From contig JAZSCT010000009.1 of the NCBI GenBank assembly GCA_045530725.1, positions 17,282-81,281 of the forward strand: a stretch of DNA of 64,000 nucleotides, read 5' to 3'. The translations under genes and the position numbers were made by a program. Shown here one piece after another: positions 17,642 to 25,644 of this stretch (positions are counted from its first letter, which is position 1; each line of letters opens with the position of its first letter). A model generated the notes under the pieces. It did not search any database and was not told the DNA's origin. It saw nothing but the letters and a program-made list of their open reading frames with translations. Origin of the DNA: SIG435 sp045530725. Lineage in GTDB: Bacteria > Bacillota > Clostridia > UMGS1810.

Positions 17642-18660
17642 TATTTATTCCCTCCCAGAGTTTTCATTACTTTTACTATATTCATTGATATAGGGCACTT
17701 TGAAAGACATCTTCCGCATCCTACACAACCGAATATACCATCGTTGTTTTCAGGGAAATATACAAGTTTGTGCATAAATCTCTGGCGGAATCTTTCCATC
17801 TGTGTATTTCTTGAGTTACCGTGTGCCATCTTGGTAAAATCGGAATACATACAGGAATCCCAGCAACGGTATCTTATGACGCCCTTACCTGTATTGTAAT
17901 CCTTTATATCATAGCATTGACAGGTAGGACATACAAAGGTACAGGTGCCGCATCCGAGACATGCTGAGGATAATTCCTCCCATTCCTTTCTTTCGAAAAG
18001 TTCTTCTGTCTTTCCTGAGCCAAATGATTCCTTTGAAAGATTTGCCAAAGGAAGTTTCTTAAGTATCTCCTTTGTCTTTTCTCTCTGTTCATTCACAATA
18101 TCATCAGATGTTTCTTCTGTAAATGACTCAATCATTTTCATAAAGGCATCACCCTTTTCGGTATTTGCCTTAAAGAAGATTTCTTCATCTGTCTTATATG
18201 CTGTCACATCTCCGCCGGCTTCGGTAGGATCAATGTCAAAGGCTGTACAGAAGCATGTTTCGTTTGGTCTCTGGCAACAAAGAGTAACAATAGTAGAATG
18301 TTCTCTTTTGGTAGCATAGTAACTGTCATATGGCTCTGTAAGAAATACTCTGTCAAGTATCTCAAAACTTCTCATATCACAGGCACGTACACCGAACACG
18401 ACGAAATCTTCCGATTCTTTTCTTGTATCGATAATCTCTATTTCCTTCTTATTCACAGTAAATTCCATCAGGTCTTCTGTCTGTGGAAAGAAGAAATCCT
18501 TGGCACTTCTGTTGGTGTTTAAGGCATCACTCATAAGGATGCCCTCTTCCCATTTTTTGAAAGCGGCGCCTTCATTTGTATCAACGGGAAGATATAGTGT
18601 ATTAGTTTCGGATATTTTGGAAAAAATATCATTAAGAGAGTTTAAAGAACATTTACGCAT
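17641..18660 (-). CDS. Fe-S electron-transfer subunit (FlxB/AsrA/sulfhydrogenase beta-like)
   Basis: About 339 residues. The N-terminal two thirds match the AsrA/HydB domain, with VFGVRACDMRSFEILDRVF and a mid-protein CCQRPNETCFCTAF. Two [4Fe-4S] motifs follow at the C terminus, CLGCGTCTFVCPTC and CVGCGRCLSKCP. Start at 18660 (MRKCSL) is chosen because GGAG lies 9 nt before it and it overlaps the previous stop by 8 nt; an in-frame ATG at 18708 would overlap by 56 nt. It relays electrons between the FAD/NAD subunit and HdrA in Flx-Hdr complexes. I cannot assign FlxB versus FlxC firmly. Confidence 0.83.
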   Translation of the reverse strand: MRKCSLNSLNDIFSKISETNTLYLPVDTNEGAAFKKWEEGILMSDALNTNRSAKDFFFPQTEDLMEFTVNKKEIEIIDTRKESEDFVVFGVRACDMRSFEILDRVFLTEPYDSYYATKREHSTIVTLCCQRPNETCFCTAFDIDPTEAGGDVTAYKTDEEIFFKANTEKGDAFMKMIESFTEETSDDIVNEQREKTKEILKKLPLANLSKESFGSGKTEELFERKEWEELSSACLGCGTCTFVCPTCQCYDIKDYNTGKGVIRYRCWDSCMYSDFTKMAHGNSRNTQMERFRQRFMHKLVYFPENNDGIFGCVGCGRCLSKCPISMNIVKVMKTLGGNK

Positions 18661-19651
18661 TGTCTCCATCTCCTCTCTTAACTGCTTCACTTGGTTCAAT
18701 ATCATCAAAGGTAAAATCTACAACAGGTGCTCTTGTGCCTTCTTCTTCCCCTGCCTGATAATCACCATAGAAGGAATTGATATCCTTGATAAACTTTCTG
18801 TTAAGAAGATGCAATGGAATATCCTGAGGACATACTCTGGAACATTCTCCGCAGTCGGTACATCTTCCTGCAACGTGAAAGGCTCTTATAATATGAAACA
18901 TCTTTTCTTCGAAACTGTCTGATATAGCCTTATTATTAAGTGATGATTCAGGATTGTCAAAGACACATTTTTCACAGGTACATGCAGGACACACGTCTCT
19001 GCAGGCATTACATCTTATGCAACGTGAAAGTTCATTCTGCCAGAAGAGAAATCTCTCATCCTCGCTCATTCCTTCAAGTTCTTCTACCTGATCAAATCTG
19101 TGAGAATCCAGTACTTCTCCTTCATCGCCCATAAGTTCATCATAATATACGTGTTTTTTGCTCTTACAGTTTGTGCATCTTTCAAGAAGTACATCATCAA
19201 ATGAAAGTGTGAATTCTCCCTCATAGAGTGTATCCACTTTTACCTTATCACCATCAAATGTAATCTTTGATACTGCCTCATCGGAAAGTGCTTTTATTTT
19301 ACAAATGTCCGCCATTCCTTCGCAGGGAATACCTACAACATATACCCTGTCTTTATTGAAACGGTTTTCTGTAAGAAGTTGATTGAAACTGTATGTGTCA
19401 CATGGCTTTAAAAATACAAGGACTTTTTCTTCACTTTTAAGTGTTTCTTTCACAAGATATTTGGAAAAGTTTGCACCTGAGAAGCCGTTAAACACAAAGT
19501 CACTTTTTATTTCTTCCTCTGATTTAAATACATAAGGTGTCACATCGTAATCGAATTCACCTTTTTTCCAGCCAAGGACTCTGTTTACCTTGCCTGAGGA
19601 CAAAAGTTCAATGCTTTTTTCAATAAGAGTATCTCTAGTTATCTTTTGCAT
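18653..19651 (-). CDS. Fe-S electron-transfer subunit (FlxC/FdhB-FrhB-like)
   Basis: A 332-residue protein paralogous in layout to the next gene. It has VLVFLKPCDTYSFNQLL and CTNCKSKK, then two [4Fe-4S] motifs, CIRCNACRDVCPAC and CTDCGECSRVCP. The N-terminal domain resembles FrhB/FdhB proteins. It overlaps the upstream mvhD-like gene by 13 nt and the next gene by 8 nt, which points to coupled translation and fixed stoichiometry. GGAGG precedes the ATG by 7 nt. Expected role is electron transfer inside a Flx-Hdr complex. Confidence 0.82.
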   Translation of the reverse strand: MQKITRDTLIEKSIELLSSGKVNRVLGWKKGEFDYDVTPYVFKSEEEIKSDFVFNGFSGANFSKYLVKETLKSEEKVLVFLKPCDTYSFNQLLTENRFNKDRVYVVGIPCEGMADICKIKALSDEAVSKITFDGDKVKVDTLYEGEFTLSFDDVLLERCTNCKSKKHVYYDELMGDEGEVLDSHRFDQVEELEGMSEDERFLFWQNELSRCIRCNACRDVCPACTCEKCVFDNPESSLNNKAISDSFEEKMFHIIRAFHVAGRCTDCGECSRVCPQDIPLHLLNRKFIKDINSFYGDYQAGEEEGTRAPVVDFTFDDIEPSEAVKRGDGDNA

Positions 19652-20076
19652 CTTAAGTCCTCCAATCTTTTGTTTTCGCCAAGTTTCATAACCTGTTCGG
19701 TAAACTCATTCATTGTCTGGGCAAACTTGGCTCCTTCTGCAGCAGATACCCATTCTACACGAGTACGCTCCTTCTCTATACCAAGGAAGTTGAGCATTGA
19801 GAACAGAAGTGACATTCTTCTTCTTGTATAATAATTTCCTGTGGTGTAATGACAGTCACCGGGATGGCAACCGCACAGAATCACACCGTCTGCTCCTCTC
19901 TGAAATGCACGAAGAATAAACATAGGGTTTACTCTGCAGGAGCATGGAACTTTAATTATTTTAACATTTTCAGGATATGCCAAACGATTGTTACCTGCAA
20001 GGTCTGCACCCGCATAGGAACACCAGTTGCAACAAAATGCAACAATCAATGGCTTGTATTCACCCTTTATTTGCAT
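19639..20076 (-). CDS. MvhD/FlxD-type hydrogenase iron-sulfur linker
   Basis: A 145-residue protein of the MvhD (FlpD) family, which passes electrons from a dehydrogenase or hydrogenase to HdrA. Conserved cysteines are in VAFCCNWCSYAGAD, VPCSCRV and GVILCGCHPGDCHY. It overlaps hdrA by 10 nt and the next gene by 13 nt. In methanogens MvhD connects a [NiFe] hydrogenase to HdrA. Here no MvhAG is present; the NAD-binding Flx-like subunits follow instead, so the electron donor is probably NADH. Confidence 0.92.
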   Translation of the reverse strand: MQIKGEYKPLIVAFCCNWCSYAGADLAGNNRLAYPENVKIIKVPCSCRVNPMFILRAFQRGADGVILCGCHPGDCHYTTGNYYTRRRMSLLFSMLNFLGIEKERTRVEWVSAAEGAKFAQTMNEFTEQVMKLGENKRLEDLRCKR

Positions 20077-22061
20077 ATTGCATCCACCTCCGCAATGATT
20101 TGTTTGTTCATGAAACCCTTAAGATCCATAGCGCCACTGGGACATGTCACAGTACAAGCACCGCAACCCTGACATACTGCTTCATTGACTAATGCCACTC
20201 TTCTTGTACGTGTTGTTCTGTCAGGCATACGGAATTCCTTTTCTTCATATGTGATAGCACCATAAGGACATACATTTGCACACATTGAGCATCCGTTACA
20301 CATCATCTCATCTGAATGTGCAACACAAGGGTTTCCAAGAAGTTTGTCTTTTGCAAGAAGTCCGATTACTTTGGCTGCTGCTGCTCCTGCCTGAGAAACA
20401 GTCTCAGGAATATCCTTAGGTCCCTGACAGGTACCTGAGAGAAATACACCTGCTGTAGGGCTTTCCACAGGTTTGAGTTTCGGATGGGCTTCTGTGAAGA
20501 AGTCATTGGTATCCATACTTGCTGTAAGCATAGTTGCAAGTGGGCGTGCAGACTTATCCGGTTCTATAGCCGCAGCAAGAACCACAAGATCTGCATCTAT
20601 CTTTATCTGTTTATTATCTATAAGGTCAGATGCCTGAACAATAAGTTTGTCTCCTTCGGGCATCACCTTACCTACCATACCTTTGATATAATGAACGCCA
20701 TATTCTTCGACTGCTCTTCTGTAGAATTCGTCGAAATTTTTGCCCGGTGTTCTTACATCAATATAGAATACATATACCTCTGTGTCAGGGTATTTATCTC
20801 TTGTAAGCATTGCATGCTTTGCAGTGTACATACAACAGATTTTTGAACAGTATTCCTTGCCCTTATGGGCACATGAATCACAGCGTGAACCTACACATTG
20901 TACAAATACAATCTTGTGAGGATGTTTTCCGTCAGAAGGACGGATAAGTTTGCCTGCACTTGGTCCTGCAGCATTGGTAAGACGTTCAAATTCCAGAGAT
21001 GTGATAACATCCTTTGACTGACTGTATGCATATTCATCGAATTTGTCCATACTGATAGGATTGAATCCTGTAGCAGCAACAATTGCACCATACTTTTCTT
21101 CGATGATTTCATCTTTTTGTGTATAGTCAATTGCACCTGCAGCACATACCTTGGCACATACTCCGCATTTGCCGTTCTTGAGCATATTACATGCATTTGG
21201 ATCTATTGTAGCCACCTTTGGAACTGCCTGTGCAAAAGGAATGTATATTGCACGGCGATTGTCCATACCGAGGTTAAATTCATTTGGTACATTTTTCATA
21301 GGACATTTCTCTGTACAAAGTCCGCAACCGGTACAGATATCCTCTTTTACATATCTTGCCTTTTTCTTTATCTTAACATCAAAGTTGCCAACAAAGCCCT
21401 TTACCGCTGTTACTTCGCTGTATGAGAAAATTCTGATATTCTCGTGTTGAGCCACCTCCACCATCTTGGGTGTAAGGATACAAGCCGCACAGTCAAGTGT
21501 CGGAAAAGTCTTGTCAAGTTGAGCCATCTTACCGCCAATGGTAGGTTTACTTTCTACGATATCCACCTTAAAGCCTGCATCTGCAATATCAAGAGCAGTC
21601 TGAATACCCGCAATACCTCCACCGATAACAAGTGCTCTTTTTGTAACAGGACTTTCTCCTGGAGTAAGGGATGAATTAAGGTTTACTTTTGCAATAGCAG
21701 CCTTACCCAGGATGATTGCCTTTTCAGTACCTTCCTTCATATCCTTGTGTATCCACGAACATTGTTCACGGATGTTGGCAATTTCTATCATATAAGGATT
21801 TATGCCGGCAGCCTGAGCCGTCTTTCTAAATGTTGCTTCGTGCATTCTCGGTGAACATGAGCAAACTACAAATCCCGTAAGTTTATGCTCTTTGCAGGCA
21901 TCAATAATCATATCCTGACCTGCCTGAGAACACATATACTGATAATTGGTGGAAAAGACAACTCCCGGCTCATTTTTTAATGCCTCGGAAACTTTTTCCA
22001 CATCAACAGTGCCTGCGATATTTGTACCGCACCAGCACACAAATACACCGATTCTCTGCAT
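20067..22061 (-). CDS. hdrA: CoB-CoM heterodisulfide reductase-like subunit A, bifurcating flavoprotein
   Basis: A 664-residue HdrA. The N-terminal domain carries the Cys set IGVFVCWCG and VVCSCSPRMHE. The thioredoxin-reductase-type FAD fold (VIGGGIAGIQTALDIADAG) is near residue 150, with LDCAACILTPKM after it. Four [4Fe-4S] motifs follow, including CTGCGLCTEKCP, CGVCAKVC, CNGCSMCANVCP and CQGCGACTVTCP. In methanogens its FAD bifurcates electron pairs to ferredoxin and to HdrB. The start at 22061 is chosen over 22070 because GGAGG lies 10 nt before it. Bacterial HdrA of this size pairs with Flx proteins, as here. Confidence 0.95.
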   Translation of the reverse strand: MQRIGVFVCWCGTNIAGTVDVEKVSEALKNEPGVVFSTNYQYMCSQAGQDMIIDACKEHKLTGFVVCSCSPRMHEATFRKTAQAAGINPYMIEIANIREQCSWIHKDMKEGTEKAIILGKAAIAKVNLNSSLTPGESPVTKRALVIGGGIAGIQTALDIADAGFKVDIVESKPTIGGKMAQLDKTFPTLDCAACILTPKMVEVAQHENIRIFSYSEVTAVKGFVGNFDVKIKKKARYVKEDICTGCGLCTEKCPMKNVPNEFNLGMDNRRAIYIPFAQAVPKVATIDPNACNMLKNGKCGVCAKVCAAGAIDYTQKDEIIEEKYGAIVAATGFNPISMDKFDEYAYSQSKDVITSLEFERLTNAAGPSAGKLIRPSDGKHPHKIVFVQCVGSRCDSCAHKGKEYCSKICCMYTAKHAMLTRDKYPDTEVYVFYIDVRTPGKNFDEFYRRAVEEYGVHYIKGMVGKVMPEGDKLIVQASDLIDNKQIKIDADLVVLAAAIEPDKSARPLATMLTASMDTNDFFTEAHPKLKPVESPTAGVFLSGTCQGPKDIPETVSQAGAAAAKVIGLLAKDKLLGNPCVAHSDEMMCNGCSMCANVCPYGAITYEEKEFRMPDRTTRTRRVALVNEAVCQGCGACTVTCPSGAMDLKGFMNKQIIAEVDAICK

Positions 22062-22076
22062 TTTGTCCATTCCTCC

Positions 22077-22469
22077 TTACTTAGAATATTTTCTGTATGC
22101 ACTTACCAATAACTGTTGTGGAACAGTATCATCAGCAATCTGTGATACTTTTTCAGCATTAAGGCGGTTTCCCCCCTGCTTTCTCACAGCCATAAGTCTC
22201 ACTGCTTCAATAAGTCTGGCAGGTTCTACCCCTCTGGGACATCTGTCAACACAGGCAAAGCATGAAAGACATTGATAAAGTGACTCTGAATCAAGAAGTG
22301 GCTGAATGTTTCCTTTCTCTACCATACTTACAAACTGATGGGGATGATACTCCATAGAATCGTAAGCAGGACAGGTAGCAGAACATTTGCCGCATTTCAT
22401 ACATTTCTTCGGATTTACTCCACTCATACGGAGAAGTTGATTTTTCATTTCAGATGTTTTCTTATTCAT
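22077..22469 (-). CDS. hdrC: Heterodisulfide reductase-like subunit C
   Basis: A 130-residue double-cluster ferredoxin with CMKCGKCSATCP and CLSCFACVDRCPRG, the two [4Fe-4S] motifs of HdrC. It shuttles electrons from HdrA to HdrB. It overlaps hdrB by 8 nt and ends 15 nt before hdrA. No membrane segment is visible, unlike HdrE-linked enzymes, so the complex is cytoplasmic. Confidence 0.93.
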   Translation of the reverse strand: MNKKTSEMKNQLLRMSGVNPKKCMKCGKCSATCPAYDSMEYHPHQFVSMVEKGNIQPLLDSESLYQCLSCFACVDRCPRGVEPARLIEAVRLMAVRKQGGNRLNAEKVSQIADDTVPQQLLVSAYRKYSK

Positions 22470-23250
22470 TGTCCTCCTCCTTTATCCCAAATGCCTCTGC
22501 CATTAGTTCTGTAAGATATACTACAGGTATATCGGTACCATTTCTTTCAAGATTGTACTTACAAAGGGGGCACGCTGTAACAATCATATCTGCACCGAAG
22601 GATATGGCACTTTTTGTGACAGCGTTGCTTTTTTCTTCTGCGAGTTTTTCGTTTTCCATTGTCACATAGCCGCCGCAACATTCATTGCGCATGGGATAAA
22701 CAACAGGTGTAGCACCCAGAGACTTAATAAGGTCTTCCATAATGGTTGGATTTTCAGGATCATCCATAGCCATAACACTATTTGGTCGCAGTAGCATACA
22801 TCCGTAATATGAGGCTATTTTCTTTCCCGAAAGAGGGTTTTTTACACATTCTCTTACCTTGTCAAATCCTACTTTATCCCTGAGAAGTTCAAGATAATGA
22901 AGGGCTTTTGTTTCTCCGTTATAATCATCTTCGTTTATATAGTTATTCACTCTTGTTCTGAATGTTTCGTCGGTTTTTATGGCATTGTTTGTCTGCTTTA
23001 TCACATTGTGACAGGCAGAGCATACCGTTACAAGGGTATTGTCATATTCCCTTGCTGCTTTCAATGCTCTTACACTTGAAAGTTTGGTAGCGATTTCGTC
23101 AGATGCACTTGTAAACACTCCACCGCAACATTGCCAGTCTTTGATTTCTTCCAACTCAACGCCCAGAACTTTTGCACATTCTCTCGCATAAAAGTCCAGA
23201 GTACTTGCTTTGTTTTTCAAAGTACATCCCGGAAAATATGCTACTTTCAT
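22462..23250 (-). CDS. hdrB: Heterodisulfide reductase-like subunit B (two CCG domains)
   Basis: A 262-residue HdrB. Both cysteine-rich CCG domains are intact: the first with FPGC, WQCCGG and CSACH, the second with YYGCMLL, NECCGGY and CPLC. In methanogens each binds a non-cubane [4Fe-4S] cluster that splits the CoM-S-S-CoB disulfide. This organism should not use those cofactors, and no DsrC gene is nearby. In this operon the likely acceptor is the TfrAB-like pair downstream, since methanogen TfrB carries the same CCG domains fused to its Fe-S part. Strong AGGAGG start. Confidence 0.94.
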   Translation of the reverse strand: MKVAYFPGCTLKNKASTLDFYARECAKVLGVELEEIKDWQCCGGVFTSASDEIATKLSSVRALKAAREYDNTLVTVCSACHNVIKQTNNAIKTDETFRTRVNNYINEDDYNGETKALHYLELLRDKVGFDKVRECVKNPLSGKKIASYYGCMLLRPNSVMAMDDPENPTIMEDLIKSLGATPVVYPMRNECCGGYVTMENEKLAEEKSNAVTKSAISFGADMIVTACPLCKYNLERNGTDIPVVYLTELMAEAFGIKEEDNE

Positions 23251-23268
23251 AAGATATACCTCCTCTTT

Positions 23269-24645
23269 TTATACCATCTGTTCAGGATGGAATACTTCGT
23301 CAAATTTTTCTTCTGTCAAAAATCCAAGTTCTACACAAGCCTCCTTGAGGGAGATATTGTCCTTAAAGGCTTTCTTTGCTGTTTTTGCCGCATTTTCGTA
23401 TCCAATATACGGATTAAGGGCAGTAACAAGCATAAGGGAATTGTGTAGATTGTGATGCATCTTTTCTTTGTTTGCAACTATACCTACTGCACAGTTTTTG
23501 TTGAATGATACGATGGCTTCTGAAAGAAGTCGTGCAGACTGTAAGAAATTGTAGATACATACAGGCATAAATACGTTAAGTTCGAAGTTGCCCTGTGATG
23601 CCGCAAGTCCTACTGCAACGTCATTTCCCATTACCTGAACTGCAACCATAGTAACCGCTTCACATTGTGTAGGGTTTACCTTTCCGGGCATAATAGATGA
23701 GCCAGGTTCGTTTTCGGGGATATATATTTCGCCAAGCCCGTCTCTCGGACCTGATGCAAGCCATCTGATATCGTTTGCAATTTTTAGCATATCACAAGCA
23801 AGAGCCTTAATAGAACCGTGAGCAAACACAAGTTCATCCTTAGATGTAAGTGCGTGGAATTTATTGATAGCAGTAACAAAAGGTTTGCCTGTAAGGTCTT
23901 TTACCTTATCTGCAACTGTTTCACCAAATCCCTTTGGTGCATTAAGACCTGTACCTACTGCTGTACCACCGAGCGCAAGTTCATAAAGAGGCTTAACGGA
24001 AAGTCCAAGAAGTTCCACATCTCTTTCAAGGCTTGATCTCCAGCCACTTATTTCCTGACTGAATGTAATAGGTGTAGCATCCTGAAGATGTGTTCTTCCG
24101 CTTTTTACTATACCTTCGTTTTCCATTTCCAGTCTTTTAAATGTTTCTATAAGTTCCTTTGCAGCAGGAATAAGTTTGTCCTCTATCATAAGAACTGCCG
24201 CAATATGCATTGCTGTTGGGAATGTGTCATTTGATGACTGGCTCATATTTACATCGTCGTTTGGATGAAGTATCTTTTCACCGGCAATCTGATTGCCTCT
24301 GTTTGCAATTACTTCATTGGCATTCATATTTGACTGTGTGCCTGAACCTGTCTGCCATACAACAAGGGGGAAGTTGTCAAGAAGTGTAAGATCTATTACT
24401 TCATCACATGCCTTTGATATAGCATCAAGTTTCTTTTCTGTCATCTTTTCAGGGCGAAGAACAGCATTTGCCTGTGCAGCTGCTTTTTTAAGGATACCAA
24501 AAGCGTGTACGATTTCTTTAGGCATTGTTTCGATGTTGACACCGATTTCGAAATTTTCGTGGCTTCTCTGAGTCTGTGCTGCCCAGAGTTTGTCTGCAGG
24601 AACTTTTACTTCTCCCATCGAATCATGTTCGATACGATATTCCAT
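23269..24645 (-). CDS. fumC: Class II fumarate hydratase
   Basis: A 458-residue oxygen-stable fumarase interconverting malate and fumarate. The superfamily signature GSSIMPGKVNPTQ is near residue 320, SQSSNDTFPTAMHIA carries substrate-binding residues, and the catalytic loop and TGSGTQSNMNANEV are intact. These features place it with FumC rather than aspartase. A start at 24645 has AAAGG 10 nt upstream. It lies between malate dehydrogenase and hdrB, so fumarate is supplied directly next to a fumarate-reductase-like enzyme. Confidence 0.95.
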   Translation of the reverse strand: MEYRIEHDSMGEVKVPADKLWAAQTQRSHENFEIGVNIETMPKEIVHAFGILKKAAAQANAVLRPEKMTEKKLDAISKACDEVIDLTLLDNFPLVVWQTGSGTQSNMNANEVIANRGNQIAGEKILHPNDDVNMSQSSNDTFPTAMHIAAVLMIEDKLIPAAKELIETFKRLEMENEGIVKSGRTHLQDATPITFSQEISGWRSSLERDVELLGLSVKPLYELALGGTAVGTGLNAPKGFGETVADKVKDLTGKPFVTAINKFHALTSKDELVFAHGSIKALACDMLKIANDIRWLASGPRDGLGEIYIPENEPGSSIMPGKVNPTQCEAVTMVAVQVMGNDVAVGLAASQGNFELNVFMPVCIYNFLQSARLLSEAIVSFNKNCAVGIVANKEKMHHNLHNSLMLVTALNPYIGYENAAKTAKKAFKDNISLKEACVELGFLTEEKFDEVFHPEQMV

Positions 24646-24664
24646 TTTACACATTCCTTTCTCT

Positions 24665-25606
24665 TTATATATTAAGTCCGTTCATTAATTCCTTTAATAT
24701 TCTTGCACTATTATGCAATGCCGCAACCTCTTCTTCATTGAGAGGGAGCATAACCTTGGCATGAGCACCCTTGGCACCAACAACATTAAGGAGACTCAGG
24801 CACACATCTTCGATGCCGTATTCACCATTCAACATTGTAGATACTGTAAGGGTTGTATCAATGCCGCTCAAGAGGCATTTGCATATATGGCAAACTGAAA
24901 TGGATACAGCATAGAATGTAGCACCCTTACGCTGAATAATTCTTGATCCGGATTTACGCATATATTCTTCTACTTCATCCATTACAAATTCAGGATATGT
25001 TTCGATGGTCTGAATAGCATCCTTGAAATTTTCTATCGGAACATTTGATATATTTGCAAATGACCAGGGAACAAAAGAACTGTCACCATGTTCACCAAGC
25101 ACATAAGCATGCACATTTTTCTGATTAATTGAATAATACTCTGAAATTCTGGAACGAAGTCTGGCTGTATCAAGCACTGTACCAGAGCCGATGACTCTTT
25201 CCTGCGGGAGTCCTGTATGCTTCAAAAATACATAAGTGAGCACATCAACAGGGTTGCTTACAATAACATAAGTCGCATTGGGAGCAACAGGAACAATCTT
25301 GTCTGCGATACTTTTTATAATATCAACATTTGCCTGAGCAAGGTCCAGTCTTGACTGACCGGGTTTTCTTGCCATACCTGAAGTAATGACAACAATATCA
25401 GAGTCCTTAGCATCATCATAAGAACCTGCATACACAGATGCAGGAGCACAGAAAGAAACTCCCTGTCTTATATCAAGTGCTTCACCCAGTGACTTTTCTT
25501 CATTAACATCAATCATGACAATTTCTGAAGCAATCCCCATAATTGTAAGTGTATAGGCAATTGTAGAACCTACATTACCGGATCCAATTACTGTAATTTT
25601 ATTCAT
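24665..25606 (-). CDS. mdh: NAD-dependent malate dehydrogenase (LDH-like family)
   Basis: A 313-residue member of the lactate/malate dehydrogenase family. It has the NAD fold VIGSGNVGSTIAYTL, catalytic arginine and Asp regions, and the catalytic His in LGEHGDSS (H173). Substrate choice depends on the residue after SGMA: here Arg80 (GMARKPGQSR), the malate-type residue, where lactate dehydrogenases have Gln. This, together with the fumarase 19 nt downstream, supports oxaloacetate-to-malate reduction with NADH. Overall similarity to LDH means some databases may name it lactate dehydrogenase. Confidence 0.85.
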   Translation of the reverse strand: MNKITVIGSGNVGSTIAYTLTIMGIASEIVMIDVNEEKSLGEALDIRQGVSFCAPASVYAGSYDDAKDSDIVVITSGMARKPGQSRLDLAQANVDIIKSIADKIVPVAPNATYVIVSNPVDVLTYVFLKHTGLPQERVIGSGTVLDTARLRSRISEYYSINQKNVHAYVLGEHGDSSFVPWSFANISNVPIENFKDAIQTIETYPEFVMDEVEEYMRKSGSRIIQRKGATFYAVSISVCHICKCLLSGIDTTLTVSTMLNGEYGIEDVCLSLLNVVGAKGAHAKVMLPLNEEEVAALHNSARILKELMNGLNI

Positions 25607-25644
25607 TAATACTTCTCCTCATTATAGTCTAATACTAATTATAC

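Noticed and set aside
20067..23250. Methanogen-type CoM-CoB heterodisulfide reductase function
   Set aside because: No methanogenesis gene is present and the surrounding genes are clostridial; HdrABC homologues in bacteria serve other acceptors.
24665..25606. L-lactate dehydrogenase
   Set aside because: Arg rather than Gln at the specificity position and its place beside fumarase favour malate dehydrogenase.
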